Positions 35,801 to 43,871 of a DNA stretch of 64,000 nt are shown here, one piece after another. Below the pieces are notes generated by a model, which made no database searches, was not told the origin of the DNA, and saw nothing but the letters and a program-made list of their open reading frames with translations. Both the position numbers and the translations under genes were made by a program. This stretch comes from Paenibacillus sp. FSL R7-0345 (GTDB lineage: Bacteria; Bacillota; Bacilli; Paenibacillales; Paenibacillaceae): NCBI RefSeq assembly GCF_038595055.1, contig NZ_CP152002.1, positions 3,392,501 to 3,456,500 on the forward strand. Reading direction: 5' to 3'. How positions within the stretch are numbered: position 1 is the first letter of the stretch; each line of letters starts with the position of its first letter.

Positions 35801-36493
35801 GTCATTCCGACGCCGGTCTTCAGCGGCTCGAACAAGCAGGGCCGCCGGTATTCGCCGTTCACCACGAATATTGAACGCCTCGTGCCGTTCCGTACGCTGA
35901 CCGGAAGACAGCATTTCTACATTGACCATGAGATTTTCCTGCAATACGGGGAATCCCTGCCTGTATTCAAACCGACCTTGCCGCCGATGGTCTTCGGACC
36001 GCGCGACAAGGCAATCAAGGGCGGACAGGATTCACTGGTGCTGAGATATTTGACACCGCACGGTAAATGGAATATTCACTCCACCTATCAGGATAACCAG
36101 CACATGCTGACCCTGTTCCGCGGAGGTCCGACGGTATGGATTAATAACGAGGATGCGGCAGCCCACGACATTGAGGATAATGCCTGGCTGGAAGTATATA
36201 ACCGCAACGGTGTGGTTACAGCACGGGCGGTGGTCAGCCACCGGATGCCGAGAGGCACGATGTTCATGTACCATGCCCAGGACAAGCATATTCAAGTGCC
36301 GGGGTCGGAAATTACCGATACCCGCGGCGGAAGCCATAATGCGCCAACCCGGATTCATCTGAAGCCTACCCAGATGGTCGGCGGATACGCACAGCTCAGC
36401 TACGGTTTTAACTACTATGGTCCGATTGGCAACCAGCGGGATGTCTACGTAGCCGTACGCAAAATGAAGGAGGTTAACTGGCTTGAAAATTAA
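32819..36493 (+). CDS. narG: Respiratory nitrate reductase, alpha subunit
   Basis: A 1224-residue catalytic subunit reducing nitrate to nitrite on the cytoplasmic face with bis-MGD molybdenum cofactor and an FS0 cluster. The cluster ligands are His48, Cys52 and Cys56 in '[11 protein letters not shown]' and Cys91 in 'PRGCPRG'. '[20 protein letters not shown]' contains the Asp Mo-ligand region. '[15 protein letters not shown]', '[13 protein letters not shown]' and the C-terminal cofactor-binding domain ('HYFYIDHE'-like stretch, 'NWLEN') are present. There is no Tat signal, as in cytoplasmic NarG. Length is normal. AAGGAG lies 12 bases before the ATG. It is first in narGHJI, and its end overlaps narH by 11 bases. 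Confidence 0.97.
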   Translation: [1224 protein letters not shown]

Positions 36494-38054
36494 AGCGCAA
36501 GTTGCAATGGTAATGAATTTGGATAAATGCATCGGCTGTCATACCTGCAGCGTCACCTGTAAAACGACCTGGACGAACCGCAAGGGTGCGGAATATATGT
36601 GGTTCAACAACGTGGAAACAAAGCCGGGGATCGGCTATCCGAAGCGCTGGGAAGACCAGGAGCTCTATAAAGGCGGCTGGCAGCTGCGCAAAGGCAAGCT
36701 GGAGCTTAAATCCGGTAACAAGCTGTCCAAGATCGCGCTCGGTAAAATCTTTTATAACCCGGATATGCCGGAAATGAAGGATTATTATGAGCCGTGGACT
36801 TACAACTACGAGCATCTGACTAATGCGGGAGAACAGAAGCATTCACCGGTAGCACGGGCCCATTCGGCCGTGACCGGTGAAAAGATGGATCTGGAATGGG
36901 GTCCGAACTGGGAGGACGATCTGGCCGGTGCGCATGTCACGGGTCCCCTTGACCCTAATATCCAGAAGATCGAGGAAGAAATCAAATTCAACTTCGAAAA
37001 GTCGTTTATGGTTTATCTGCCCCGTCTCTGTGAGCACTGCCTGAACCCGAGCTGCGTCGCCTCCTGCCCTTCAGGAGCGATGTACAAACGGGATGAGGAC
37101 GGCATCGTCCTGGTGGACCAGGAAGCCTGCCGCGGCTGGAGATACTGCATGACCGGCTGCCCTTACAAAAAGGTCTACTTCAACTGGCAGACCAACAAGG
37201 CCGAGAAATGCACCTTCTGCTTCCCGCGCGTGGAGGCAGGACTGCCGACAGTATGCTCGGAGACCTGTACCGGCCGTATCCGTTATCTGGGCGTTCTGCT
37301 GTACGACGCCGATAAGGTGCTTGATGCTGCTTCTACACCTGATGTGCAGGATCTGTATAAGGCACAATGCGATCTGTTCATGAATCCGCATGATCCGGAA
37401 GTGATTGCCCAGGCCAGAAAAGACGGTATTTCCGAGGACTGGCTGGAAGCTGCGCAGAACTCTCCTGTCTATAAGCTGGCAATCGAGCATAAGCTGGCCT
37501 TCCCGCTGCATCCGGAATACCGGACGCTGCCGATGGTCTGGTATGTACCGCCGCTCAGCCCGATCATGAACTACTTTGAAGGCAAGGATTCACTCAAGAA
37601 TCCGGATATGATTTTCCCGGCGATTGAAGAAATGCGCACGCCGATTCAATATCTGGCCAATATGCTGACTGCAGGCGATACGGAAACGGTAAAAGAAGCC
37701 CTGCAGCGGATGGCCATGATGCGCTCTTACATGCGTGCCCAGTCATCAGGACAGGAGTTCGACCTCAGCCGTCTGGACCGTGTCGGCATGACCGCCCAGC
37801 AGATGGAACAGATGTACCGGCTGCTGGCGATTGCCAAATACGAGGACCGGTTCGTGATTCCGACCTCACACAAAGAACAGCACATGAATCCTTACCGCGC
37901 CCAGGGTTCCGCCGGCTACGGCAATGGAATGGGTGATATGGGCACAGGCTCGGGCTGTGACGGCTGCGGTGCCGCCAGCTCCCTCACTGAAAGCCTGAAG
38001 ACCGGTAAAGACATGTACGAGGAGAATTTCTACGGAGGGATTTGGCGTGATTAA
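36483..38054 (+). CDS. narH: Respiratory nitrate reductase, beta subunit
   Basis: A 523-residue Fe-S subunit passing electrons from NarI heme to NarG. Four Cys clusters are visible: 'CIGCHTCSVTCK' (about 17-28), 'CEHCLNPSCVASCP' (about 182-195), 'CRGWRYCMTGCP' and 'CTFCFPRVEAGLPTVCSETC'. The Trp in 'CRGWRYC' marks the [3Fe-4S] site as in E. coli NarH. The start is the TTG at 36483, 9 bases after AAGGAGG at 36467, with narG still open for 11 bases, so the two are translationally coupled. The Gly/Cys-rich stretch near the C-terminus ('GSGCDGCGAAS') adds a CxxC of unknown role. Confidence 0.96.
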   Translation: MKIKAQVAMVMNLDKCIGCHTCSVTCKTTWTNRKGAEYMWFNNVETKPGIGYPKRWEDQELYKGGWQLRKGKLELKSGNKLSKIALGKIFYNPDMPEMKDYYEPWTYNYEHLTNAGEQKHSPVARAHSAVTGEKMDLEWGPNWEDDLAGAHVTGPLDPNIQKIEEEIKFNFEKSFMVYLPRLCEHCLNPSCVASCPSGAMYKRDEDGIVLVDQEACRGWRYCMTGCPYKKVYFNWQTNKAEKCTFCFPRVEAGLPTVCSETCTGRIRYLGVLLYDADKVLDAASTPDVQDLYKAQCDLFMNPHDPEVIAQARKDGISEDWLEAAQNSPVYKLAIEHKLAFPLHPEYRTLPMVWYVPPLSPIMNYFEGKDSLKNPDMIFPAIEEMRTPIQYLANMLTAGDTETVKEALQRMAMMRSYMRAQSSGQEFDLSRLDRVGMTAQQMEQMYRLLAIAKYEDRFVIPTSHKEQHMNPYRAQGSAGYGNGMGDMGTGSGCDGCGAASSLTESLKTGKDMYEENFYGGIWRD

Positions 38055-38613
38055 TCTGACCAGATTATACAGCTACAAGGAATCCTTCGGATATTTCGCC
38101 CTGCAGCTCATGTATCCTGAGAAGCTGGATTTTCATCCGGCTTTTCTGGAGGAGGCGTTCAGTCCGGATCACCCCGGATATTCGAATGTGCATACGTACT
38201 GGACTCTGATGCAGAACTACAGTCTGGAGGAGATTCAGGAGAGCTATGCGGCCACCTTTGATTTTCAGAAGGATTGCGCCTTATATATGACTTACTTCAA
38301 GTTTGAGGATGCCAAGGAACGCGGACAGATGCTGGCTAAACTGAAGCTGCTTTATGAAATGTTCGGGCTGGAAATGCCGGAGGGGGAGCTGCCCGATTTC
38401 CTGCCGCTGATGTGTGAATTTCTGTACGCTGCAGAGTGGCTGGATAATCCGGATGCACCGGAGAACTTCCGGATGCTGATTGCGATCCTGGAGGATGGCA
38501 CATTCCATCTGCTCAAGGCGCTCGAAAAAAATAACAGTCCCTACTTCCATCTGGTGAAGGGGCTGCGGGAAACATTTAAAGCTTGTGCTGAACAGGAGGC
38601 CCTGAGTCAATGA
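38047..38613 (+). CDS. narJ: Nitrate reductase assembly chaperone
   Basis: A 188-residue NarJ/TorD-family chaperone that holds apo-NarG for molybdenum cofactor insertion. All-helical, with 'SFGYFALQLMYPEKLDFHP', 'LPDFLPLMCEFLYAAEWL' (the family's E-P-D-hydrophobic-P core is represented by 'ELPDFLPLM') and 'ALEKNNSPYFHLVKGL'. The GTG start follows GGAGGG and overlaps narH by 8 bases; its own end overlaps narI (ATGA). Confidence 0.93.
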   Translation: MINLTRLYSYKESFGYFALQLMYPEKLDFHPAFLEEAFSPDHPGYSNVHTYWTLMQNYSLEEIQESYAATFDFQKDCALYMTYFKFEDAKERGQMLAKLKLLYEMFGLEMPEGELPDFLPLMCEFLYAAEWLDNPDAPENFRMLIAILEDGTFHLLKALEKNNSPYFHLVKGLRETFKACAEQEALSQ

Positions 38614-39296
38614 ATATGTACGGTCAGTTTTTATGGGTCATTTTCCCTTATATGTGTCTGGTGGTCTTTATCTTCGGACATATCTTCCGGTACCGCAAGG
38701 ACCAGTTTAACTGGACGGCCAAATCCAGTGAATTTATTGAGAAAAAGCAGCTGAAATTCGGCAGCATCCTGTTCCATCTTGGGATTATGCCGGTTATTCT
38801 CGGCCATATCGGCGGTCTTGCCGTTCCGAAGTCATGGCTGGAGGCCCTTGGTGTGAGTGATCACATGTACCATATCGGAGCTGTGTATATCGGCGGAATC
38901 TTCGGTTTTGCAACACTGGCCGGTATGCTGATTCTTACCTCGCGGCGCTTTACGATCAAGAATGTCCGGAAGCTCAGCAGCGCATCTGACCTGATTGTTA
39001 ACTCTTTGCTTCTATTTATAGTGTTTATGGGGATGTATTCTACAATTGTAACGAATGCCGTACAGCCTGAATTCGACTATCGTGATACCATTTCCGTCTG
39101 GTTCCGCGGACTGTTTATGTTCCGTCCCGATCCGGCACTGATGGCTGATGTACCGTTTTCGTTCAAGCTGCATATTCTGTGCGGGTTCGCCATCTTTGCC
39201 TTCTGGCCGTTCACCCGGCTGGTCCATGTCTGGAGTGTTCCGTTGAATTATATAGGCAGAAGTTATATTCTATACAGAAGAAATAAAACGAATTAA
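38610..39296 (+). CDS. narI: Respiratory nitrate reductase, gamma subunit (cytochrome b)
   Basis: A 228-residue membrane cytochrome b with five hydrophobic segments that oxidises menaquinol and feeds NarGH. 'HLGIMPVILGHIGGL' contributes heme-ligand histidines in the second helix. 'FKLHILCGFAIFAFWPFTRLVHVWSVPLNYIGRSYILYRR' carries the last heme ligands and the basic C-terminus typical of NarI. AGGAGG precedes the ATG by 10 bases, and the start overlaps the narJ stop. It is the last structural gene; nreA begins 48 bases later. Confidence 0.95.
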   Translation: MNMYGQFLWVIFPYMCLVVFIFGHIFRYRKDQFNWTAKSSEFIEKKQLKFGSILFHLGIMPVILGHIGGLAVPKSWLEALGVSDHMYHIGAVYIGGIFGFATLAGMLILTSRRFTIKNVRKLSSASDLIVNSLLLFIVFMGMYSTIVTNAVQPEFDYRDTISVWFRGLFMFRPDPALMADVPFSFKLHILCGFAIFAFWPFTRLVHVWSVPLNYIGRSYILYRRNKTN

Positions 39297-39344
39297 AGGA
39301 AAGAAGCCAGTCTTTCTTTCTGTGTTCGGTAAGGAGTGGAAACG

Positions 39345-39803
39345 ATGATTAACAAGGTGGATTACCAGGGGGAGCTTGACGAGATCCGCAAAGCGCTGGG
39401 GTATGACTTCATCTCACTGGCGCTTGCCGAACCTGCGGAATATGATTATGTGATCCGCTGGAAATACGCCTCCGGGAACACGAATGAACGTTATAAACGG
39501 ATTGTTCTGCAATCAGGCAGAGGGATTGCCGGAATCGTGTTCAAGACCGGTAAGCCGTTTCTGCTGCCTTCTGTTGAGAAAGATGTACATCCTGATTCCT
39601 TATTTACTTTCCCCATTACCAAGATGGAGAATTTAAGGAGTATTGCTGCTGTGCCGATCTGGAATGATGCCCGTGTAGCCGGTGTACTGCTGGGCGGGTT
39701 CAGAGGGGAACGGCAGGTTACGCACGAAATGGTGCAGGCTCTGGAAGAAACCGCACGCAGGGGCATTGGAGACTTGAACGGGAAGGAATTGTTGCTGAGT
39801 TGA
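39345..39803 (+). CDS. nreA: Nitrate-sensing GAF protein NreA
   Basis: About 152 residues forming one GAF domain. 'LGYDFISLALAEPAEYDYVIRWKYASGNTNERYKRIVLQSGRGIAGIVFKTGKPFLLPS' includes the GxGIAG turn, and 'PITKMENLRSIAAVPIW' follows. In Staphylococcus, NreA binds nitrate and inhibits the NreB kinase in its absence. The gene order nreA-nreB-nreC next to narGHJI supports the call. A GTG at 39336 lies inside the AAGGAGTGG site, so ATG 39345 is the start. It overlaps nreB (TTGA). Confidence 0.9.
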   Translation: MINKVDYQGELDEIRKALGYDFISLALAEPAEYDYVIRWKYASGNTNERYKRIVLQSGRGIAGIVFKTGKPFLLPSVEKDVHPDSLFTFPITKMENLRSIAAVPIWNDARVAGVLLGGFRGERQVTHEMVQALEETARRGIGDLNGKELLLS

Positions 39804-40867
39804 TTACACCCGGAAAAGATCTGACGAATGGATTAATGAGCAGGCTGTTTGAGAACAGCACCGAGGCCATGTTCTTTTTTGACCGGGACGGCAAGGCGCT
39901 TGCAATGAATCCGGCTGCTGAGAATATAGTTGACCAGGATATTCTGAAGCAGCTCTATCAGGGAAATCCCCTGGCGTTATGCGGAACCTGCCGGGGCTAT
40001 ACAAGCGAGACGGAGCTTCGCACCTGTCTGAACTGCTATTTTAATACGCCGGATTCGGATAATTTCACCTCCTATCAGGTTTATCTGGAGACGAGGGATA
40101 AGGGGATCGTCCCTTATGCAGCCACTTTCCATACCATTGATGCCGAGCAGGGAATCCGCGTTTTTATGCTGAGGGACTTGACCCGGCAGTTTAAAACCCA
40201 GGAAAAGTTCTATCAGAACAAAATGATGAAGCATGTAATTGAAGCCCAGGAGAATGAGCGCAAACGGATTTCCCGCGAGCTGCATGACAGTGTGGCCCAG
40301 GAATTGATGAGTGCAGTCATTGATCTGCGTGTGCTTAAATATATGACGGATGACGAGCAGCTGCTGCGGAAGGTGAAGCAGACCGAGGTCTCCATGACCC
40401 GGCTGCTCAGCGATATCCGTAATCTTTCGGTGGAGCTGCGGCCGGCGGCGCTCGATGATTTCGGGCTGGAGGCGGCCTTCCGTTCCCACTTCAAGCGGAT
40501 GGAGCAGAGCTATGGCCTTGTCATTGATTTCGAATCCCGGCTGTCCGAGAAGCGGTATGGCAGTGAGATCGAAACTGTAGTCTATCGCGTATGCCAGGAG
40601 GCTGTGCTGAATGCGCTCAAGTATGCCCAGGTGGACACAGTCAATGTTACACTGTCTGAACGGGATGGTTTTCTCCGGCTTCAGGTTGAGGACAGCGGAA
40701 TCGGCTTTAATGCGGGAGACGAACCTGCGGGAACCGGTCTTGGCCTCTTTGGCATGCAGGAACGTGCAGAGCTGGTCGGCGGAACGTTCAGTGTAGAATC
40801 ACAAAGAGGCAGAGGGACAAGGATATTGCTGCTGGTTCCCGCAGGGAAGATACAAGGGAAGGAATGA
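39800..40867 (+). CDS. nreB: Oxygen-sensing histidine kinase NreB
   Basis: A 355-residue cytosolic kinase. The PAS domain carries Cys61, Cys64, Cys76 and Cys79 (CxxC-x11-CxxC), the spacing I recall for the four [4Fe-4S] ligands of S. carnosus NreB (59/62/74/77). The HisKA_3 helix '[21 protein letters not shown]' has the phospho-acceptor His162. The HATPase domain shows '[16 protein letters not shown]' (N box), 'VEDSGIGF' and '[18 protein letters not shown]'. Oxygen degrades the cluster and stops phosphorylation. The TTG start at 39800 overlaps the nreA stop. No membrane segment. Confidence 0.95.
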   Translation: MITPGKDLTNGLMSRLFENSTEAMFFFDRDGKALAMNPAAENIVDQDILKQLYQGNPLALCGTCRGYTSETELRTCLNCYFNTPDSDNFTSYQVYLETRDKGIVPYAATFHTIDAEQGIRVFMLRDLTRQFKTQEKFYQNKMMKHVIEAQENERKRISRELHDSVAQELMSAVIDLRVLKYMTDDEQLLRKVKQTEVSMTRLLSDIRNLSVELRPAALDDFGLEAAFRSHFKRMEQSYGLVIDFESRLSEKRYGSEIETVVYRVCQEAVLNALKYAQVDTVNVTLSERDGFLRLQVEDSGIGFNAGDEPAGTGLGLFGMQERAELVGGTFSVESQRGRGTRILLLVPAGKIQGKE

Positions 40868-41523
40868 GCTGCGAAATGAAGATTGTTATTGCTGACGACC
40901 ATGCCATCGTCCGCAGCGGGTTCGCCATGATTCTTAATTTTCAGGATGATATTGAAGTGATCGGAACGGCTGCGGACGGCAGGGAGGCATACGCGCTGGT
41001 TGCCAAGCACCGGCCCGACATTCTGATTATGGATCTGAGCATGCCCCCCGGCGAGAGCGGGCTGATTGCAACCGGTAAGATCAAGGAGGATTATCCCGAT
41101 ACGCGGATCCTGATCCTGACGATGCATGATGACGAGGAATATCTGTTCCATGTGCTGAAGAACGGGGCATCCGGGTATGTGCTCAAAAGCGCTCCGGACG
41201 AGGAGCTGCTGCTGGCCATCCGGACGATTTATGAAGGCGGCACCTATATTCACCCCAAGATGGCGACCTCGCTGGTCCGTGAGTTCATCAAGAAAGACAA
41301 GACCGTCACAACTGAAGATCTGTTCGAGCTGTTATCCAAGCGGGAGCTGGAAATACTGCCGCTGATTGCCAAAGGCTACGGGAACAAGGAAGTTGCCGAG
41401 AAGCTGTACATTTCGGTGAAGACAGTTGAGGCGCATAAAGCGAAGATTATGGAAAAGCTGAACCTGAAGAGCCGGCCTGAGCTGGTTGAATATGCGTTAC
41501 GTAAAAAAATGCTGGATTTCTGA
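40864..41523 (+). CDS. nreC: Response regulator NreC
   Basis: A 219-residue NarL/FixJ-type activator. The receiver domain has the acidic pair 'IADDH' and phospho-acceptor Asp57 in '[10 protein letters not shown]', with '[12 protein letters not shown]' and 'GYVLKS' (conserved Thr/Lys). The LuxR HTH (about 150-205) reads '[43 protein letters not shown]'. It is expected to activate narGHJI and nitrate/nitrite transport under anoxia. Its start overlaps nreB (ATGA). Candidate binding palindromes lie before narG and the PAS-transporter gene. Confidence 0.95.
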   Translation: MSCEMKIVIADDHAIVRSGFAMILNFQDDIEVIGTAADGREAYALVAKHRPDILIMDLSMPPGESGLIATGKIKEDYPDTRILILTMHDDEEYLFHVLKNGASGYVLKSAPDEELLLAIRTIYEGGTYIHPKMATSLVREFIKKDKTVTTEDLFELLSKRELEILPLIAKGYGNKEVAEKLYISVKTVEAHKAKIMEKLNLKSRPELVEYALRKKMLDF

Positions 41524-41546
41524 CCGGCGAATGGAGGCGTGGCAAC

Positions 41547-42074
41547 ATGTCTGAGATTACAGGCCTGCAGTTTTCAACACCTGCCATGCGTATTCTTGAG
41601 AATGAACACCGCTATTTATCCTATCTGATGGGAGAATGGCATGCTGCCGTGCTCTGGTTCGAACAGGACAACTTCAGTCTGGAAGAAGGCAGGGCAAGGC
41701 TACAAGAGCTGCGCAGAGCAATTATGGATTTTATTATTCCGCTTAATAAGCACACCGCTAAGGAAGAGGAGCATTTCTTCCCGCTGCTGGGGCAGTACAT
41801 CGGCTTTGAGCAGGGACCGCTTGTCGGTATCCAGGAGGAGCATCGTGAGATTGACGGGTATATCGGACATTTCCTGCATCATACAGCTGAGGAAGCACAG
41901 CTGAACTCAGTGGAGGATCTTCGTGCTGCTGCCAAGGATGCGGGTGAAGCGTTTGAGGTGCTGACCGTACATTTTGTTAAAGAAGAAACCGTAGTGTTCC
42001 CGATGGCCGAGACTCTGCTGAGTCCACGTGACCGGGAGCGGCTGTCCGGTAAACTGAATACACTGATCACCTGA
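41547..42074 (+). CDS. Hemerythrin-domain protein
   Basis: A 175-residue HHE-domain protein. Ligand positions are visible in 'ILENEHRYLSYLMGEWH', 'PLNKHTAKEEEHFFPLL', 'IQEEHREIDGYIGHFLHH' and 'LTVHFVKEETVVFPMAE', giving the H...HxxxE...HxxxD-type di-iron set of four helices. It resembles the ScdA/YtfE-type C-terminal domains involved in Fe-S repair or NO handling but lacks the N-terminal ScdA domain. GGAGGCG precedes the ATG. It lies 23 bases after nreC and likely belongs to the same transcript, ending at the hairpin at 42078-42116. Confidence 0.85.
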   Translation: MSEITGLQFSTPAMRILENEHRYLSYLMGEWHAAVLWFEQDNFSLEEGRARLQELRRAIMDFIIPLNKHTAKEEEHFFPLLGQYIGFEQGPLVGIQEEHREIDGYIGHFLHHTAEEAQLNSVEDLRAAAKDAGEAFEVLTVHFVKEETVVFPMAETLLSPRDRERLSGKLNTLIT

Positions 42075-42077
42075 ATC

Positions 42078-42116
42078 AACAGCTGTTCCTGCCTGGAGCA
42101 GCTGTTTTCATTTTGC
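42078..42116 (+). terminator. Terminator after the nre-hemerythrin operon
   Basis: AACAGCTG and CAGCTGTT pair across 13 bases, followed by TTCATTTTG, starting directly after the hemerythrin stop. Confidence 0.75.
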
Positions 42117-42155
42117 CGTGAAGCTGCATAATGCGAGTAATCCCTTAATAAATGA

Positions 42156-42204
42156 GGCGCTTATCCTGTCTTAAACCGGCAGGATAGCCGCCTTATTTTA
42201 TTTT
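42156..42204 (+). terminator. Second hairpin with T-run upstream of the transporter gene
   Basis: GGCGCTTATCCTG and CAGGATAGCCGCC pair with one or two mismatches, followed by TTATTTTATTTT. It gives a backup terminator and insulates the transporter promoter. Confidence 0.65.
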
Positions 42205-42205
42205 C

Positions 42206-42270
42206 AGGGTTTACCCTGTCAGGGACAGGGGACTCCCCTATATCTGAGCCGGGGGATCGGCAGATACAAT
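42206..42270 (+). promoter_or_regulatory. Transporter promoter with two NreC-like boxes
   Basis: AGGG-TTTA-CCCT (42206-42217) and AGGG-GACT-CCCCT (42227-42239) both fit GGG-N4-CCC and are centred about 21 bases (two helical turns) apart. TACAAT at 42265-42270 is a good -10 without a -35. With a start near 42277 the boxes centre at about -65 and -44. Confidence 0.55.
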
Positions 42271-42331
42271 GAGTACAGGAATGATTCACTATATACAATC
42301 AGAAGAATACTTGGCGAAAAGGTGAGAACGA

Positions 42332-43822
42332 ATGATTAAAAAAATGCAGTTACCGCTTCAAACACTAAACTTGGTTACCGGATTTATGGTATGGGTAATT
42401 ATCTCCTCCCTGATGCCCTATATTTCCGAGGACATCAGTATCCCGTCAGGTAAACTGGCCATGGTTACTGCCATACCGGTTGTACTCGGCTCGGTTCTGC
42501 GGATTCCTCTGGGCTATTATGCCAACATTTTCGGGGCACGCATCATTTTCATGTGCAGCTTCATTCTGTTGCTGTTCCCGGTCTACTTCATCAGTGAAGC
42601 GACAACGATGGCGCACCTGATCATCGGCGGAACGTTTCTCGGTATAGGGGGCGCTGTATTCTCAGTAGGAGTAACGTCACTGCCCAAATATTACTCCAAG
42701 GATAAGCACGGGCTGGTGAACGGGATCTACGGGATCGGCAACATGGGAACAGCGGTTACCACATTTTCAGCTCCGATGATCGCTGCACAGATCGGCTGGG
42801 GTCCAGCAGTGAAGCTGTATCTGATTCTGCTGCTGATCTTCATCGCCCTGAATTTCTTTTTCGGGGACCGTCATGAGCCTAAGCTGAAAACGCCGATTAT
42901 TGAACAGATCAAAGGGGTGGCCAAAAATGAAAAGCTCTGGCTGTTCTCGCTATTCTATTTCATTACCTTTGGTTCCTTTGTTGCGTTTACGATCTATCTG
43001 CCTAACTTCCTGGTATCCAACTTCGGACTGGAAAAGGTGGATGCCGGGATGCGTACTGCTGGATTTATTGCGGTAGCTACCTTCTTCCGTCCGGTTGGCG
43101 GATGGCTGGCCGACAAGTTCCAGCCGCTGTTCCTGCTGATCGGCACGTTCAGCATCTATACGGTTGCCGCCATCATCCTGGCATTCATGCCATCAATGGG
43201 ACTTTATACCGCCGGCTGTCTTGCCATTGCGGTAAGCGCGGGGATCGGCAACGGTGTTATCTTTAAGCTGGTTCCGCTATACTTTAACAAGCAGGCAGGG
43301 ATTGCTAACGGGATTGTGTCCATGATGGGCGGTCTGGGCGGTTTCTTCCCGCCGATTATGCTGTCAGTCATCTATGCGGCAACCGGCCAATATTCCATCG
43401 GCTTTATGCTGCTCTCCCAGGTAGCGCTGGCCAGTCTGGTGCTGGTAGTATGGCTGTACTTTCAGGACAAGCTTGCTCTTACCTCGGAAGTATTCAATTC
43501 GACCGGGCAAGGAATTATGGTTACCGATGTCAGCGGACTCATTAAGTCCGTAAATCCGGCATTTTCGAAGCTCACTGGCTATGCGGAGGAGGAAGTCGTC
43601 GGCAAGCAGCCGAGCATTCTCAAATCAGGCAGGCAGTCCAAAGAATTCTACGGGTCCATGTGGAGCGAGATCAAGGCTAAAGGGATGTGGCAGGGCGAAA
43701 TCTGGAATAAGCGTAAGAACGGCCAGGAGTACCTGCAATGGCTGAATATCAGCGCTGTGAAGGATGAGACGGGTGAGGATGTGCGTTATGTAGGCACATT
43801 CAGCGATATAACGAATAAATAA
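42332..43822 (+). CDS. NarK/NarT-type nitrate transporter with C-terminal PAS domain
   Basis: A 496-residue protein. Residues 1-380 form a 12-helix MFS nitrate/nitrite porter: 'ISSLMPYISEDISIPSGKLAMVTAIPVVLGSVLRIPLGYYAN', 'GVTSLPKYYSKDKHGLVNGIYGIGNMGTAVTTF' (first nitrate signature), 'RPVGGWLADKF' and 'NKQAGIANGIVSMMGGLGGFFPP' (second nitrate signature). Residues about 384-496 form a PAS domain ('GIMVTDVSGLIKSVNPAFSKLTGYAEEEVVGKQPSILKSG', 'KNGQEYLQWLNISAVKD' and 'DITNK') with no output domain after it. NarK and NarT normally end after TM12 at about 390-400 residues. The stop is genuine in this frame, and moeA follows 49 bases later. GTGAGA/AAAGG precedes the ATG. Closest named relative would be narT/narK. 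Confidence 0.92.
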   Translation: MIKKMQLPLQTLNLVTGFMVWVIISSLMPYISEDISIPSGKLAMVTAIPVVLGSVLRIPLGYYANIFGARIIFMCSFILLLFPVYFISEATTMAHLIIGGTFLGIGGAVFSVGVTSLPKYYSKDKHGLVNGIYGIGNMGTAVTTFSAPMIAAQIGWGPAVKLYLILLLIFIALNFFFGDRHEPKLKTPIIEQIKGVAKNEKLWLFSLFYFITFGSFVAFTIYLPNFLVSNFGLEKVDAGMRTAGFIAVATFFRPVGGWLADKFQPLFLLIGTFSIYTVAAIILAFMPSMGLYTAGCLAIAVSAGIGNGVIFKLVPLYFNKQAGIANGIVSMMGGLGGFFPPIMLSVIYAATGQYSIGFMLLSQVALASLVLVVWLYFQDKLALTSEVFNSTGQGIMVTDVSGLIKSVNPAFSKLTGYAEEEVVGKQPSILKSGRQSKEFYGSMWSEIKAKGMWQGEIWNKRKNGQEYLQWLNISAVKDETGEDVRYVGTFSDITNK

Positions 43823-43871
43823 CCCGCGTAACCGCCGGGTTCCAGTATACCGAAGTTAGGAGCAGATAAAG

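Noticed and set aside
42156..42204. A riboswitch-like element before the nitrate transporter gene
   Set aside because: The hairpin ends in a T-run and lies upstream of the predicted promoter, so it is better read as a terminator.
43823..43871. Terminator between the transporter gene and moeA
   Set aside because: AACCC...GGGTT forms only a short stem and no T-run follows, so read-through is more likely.
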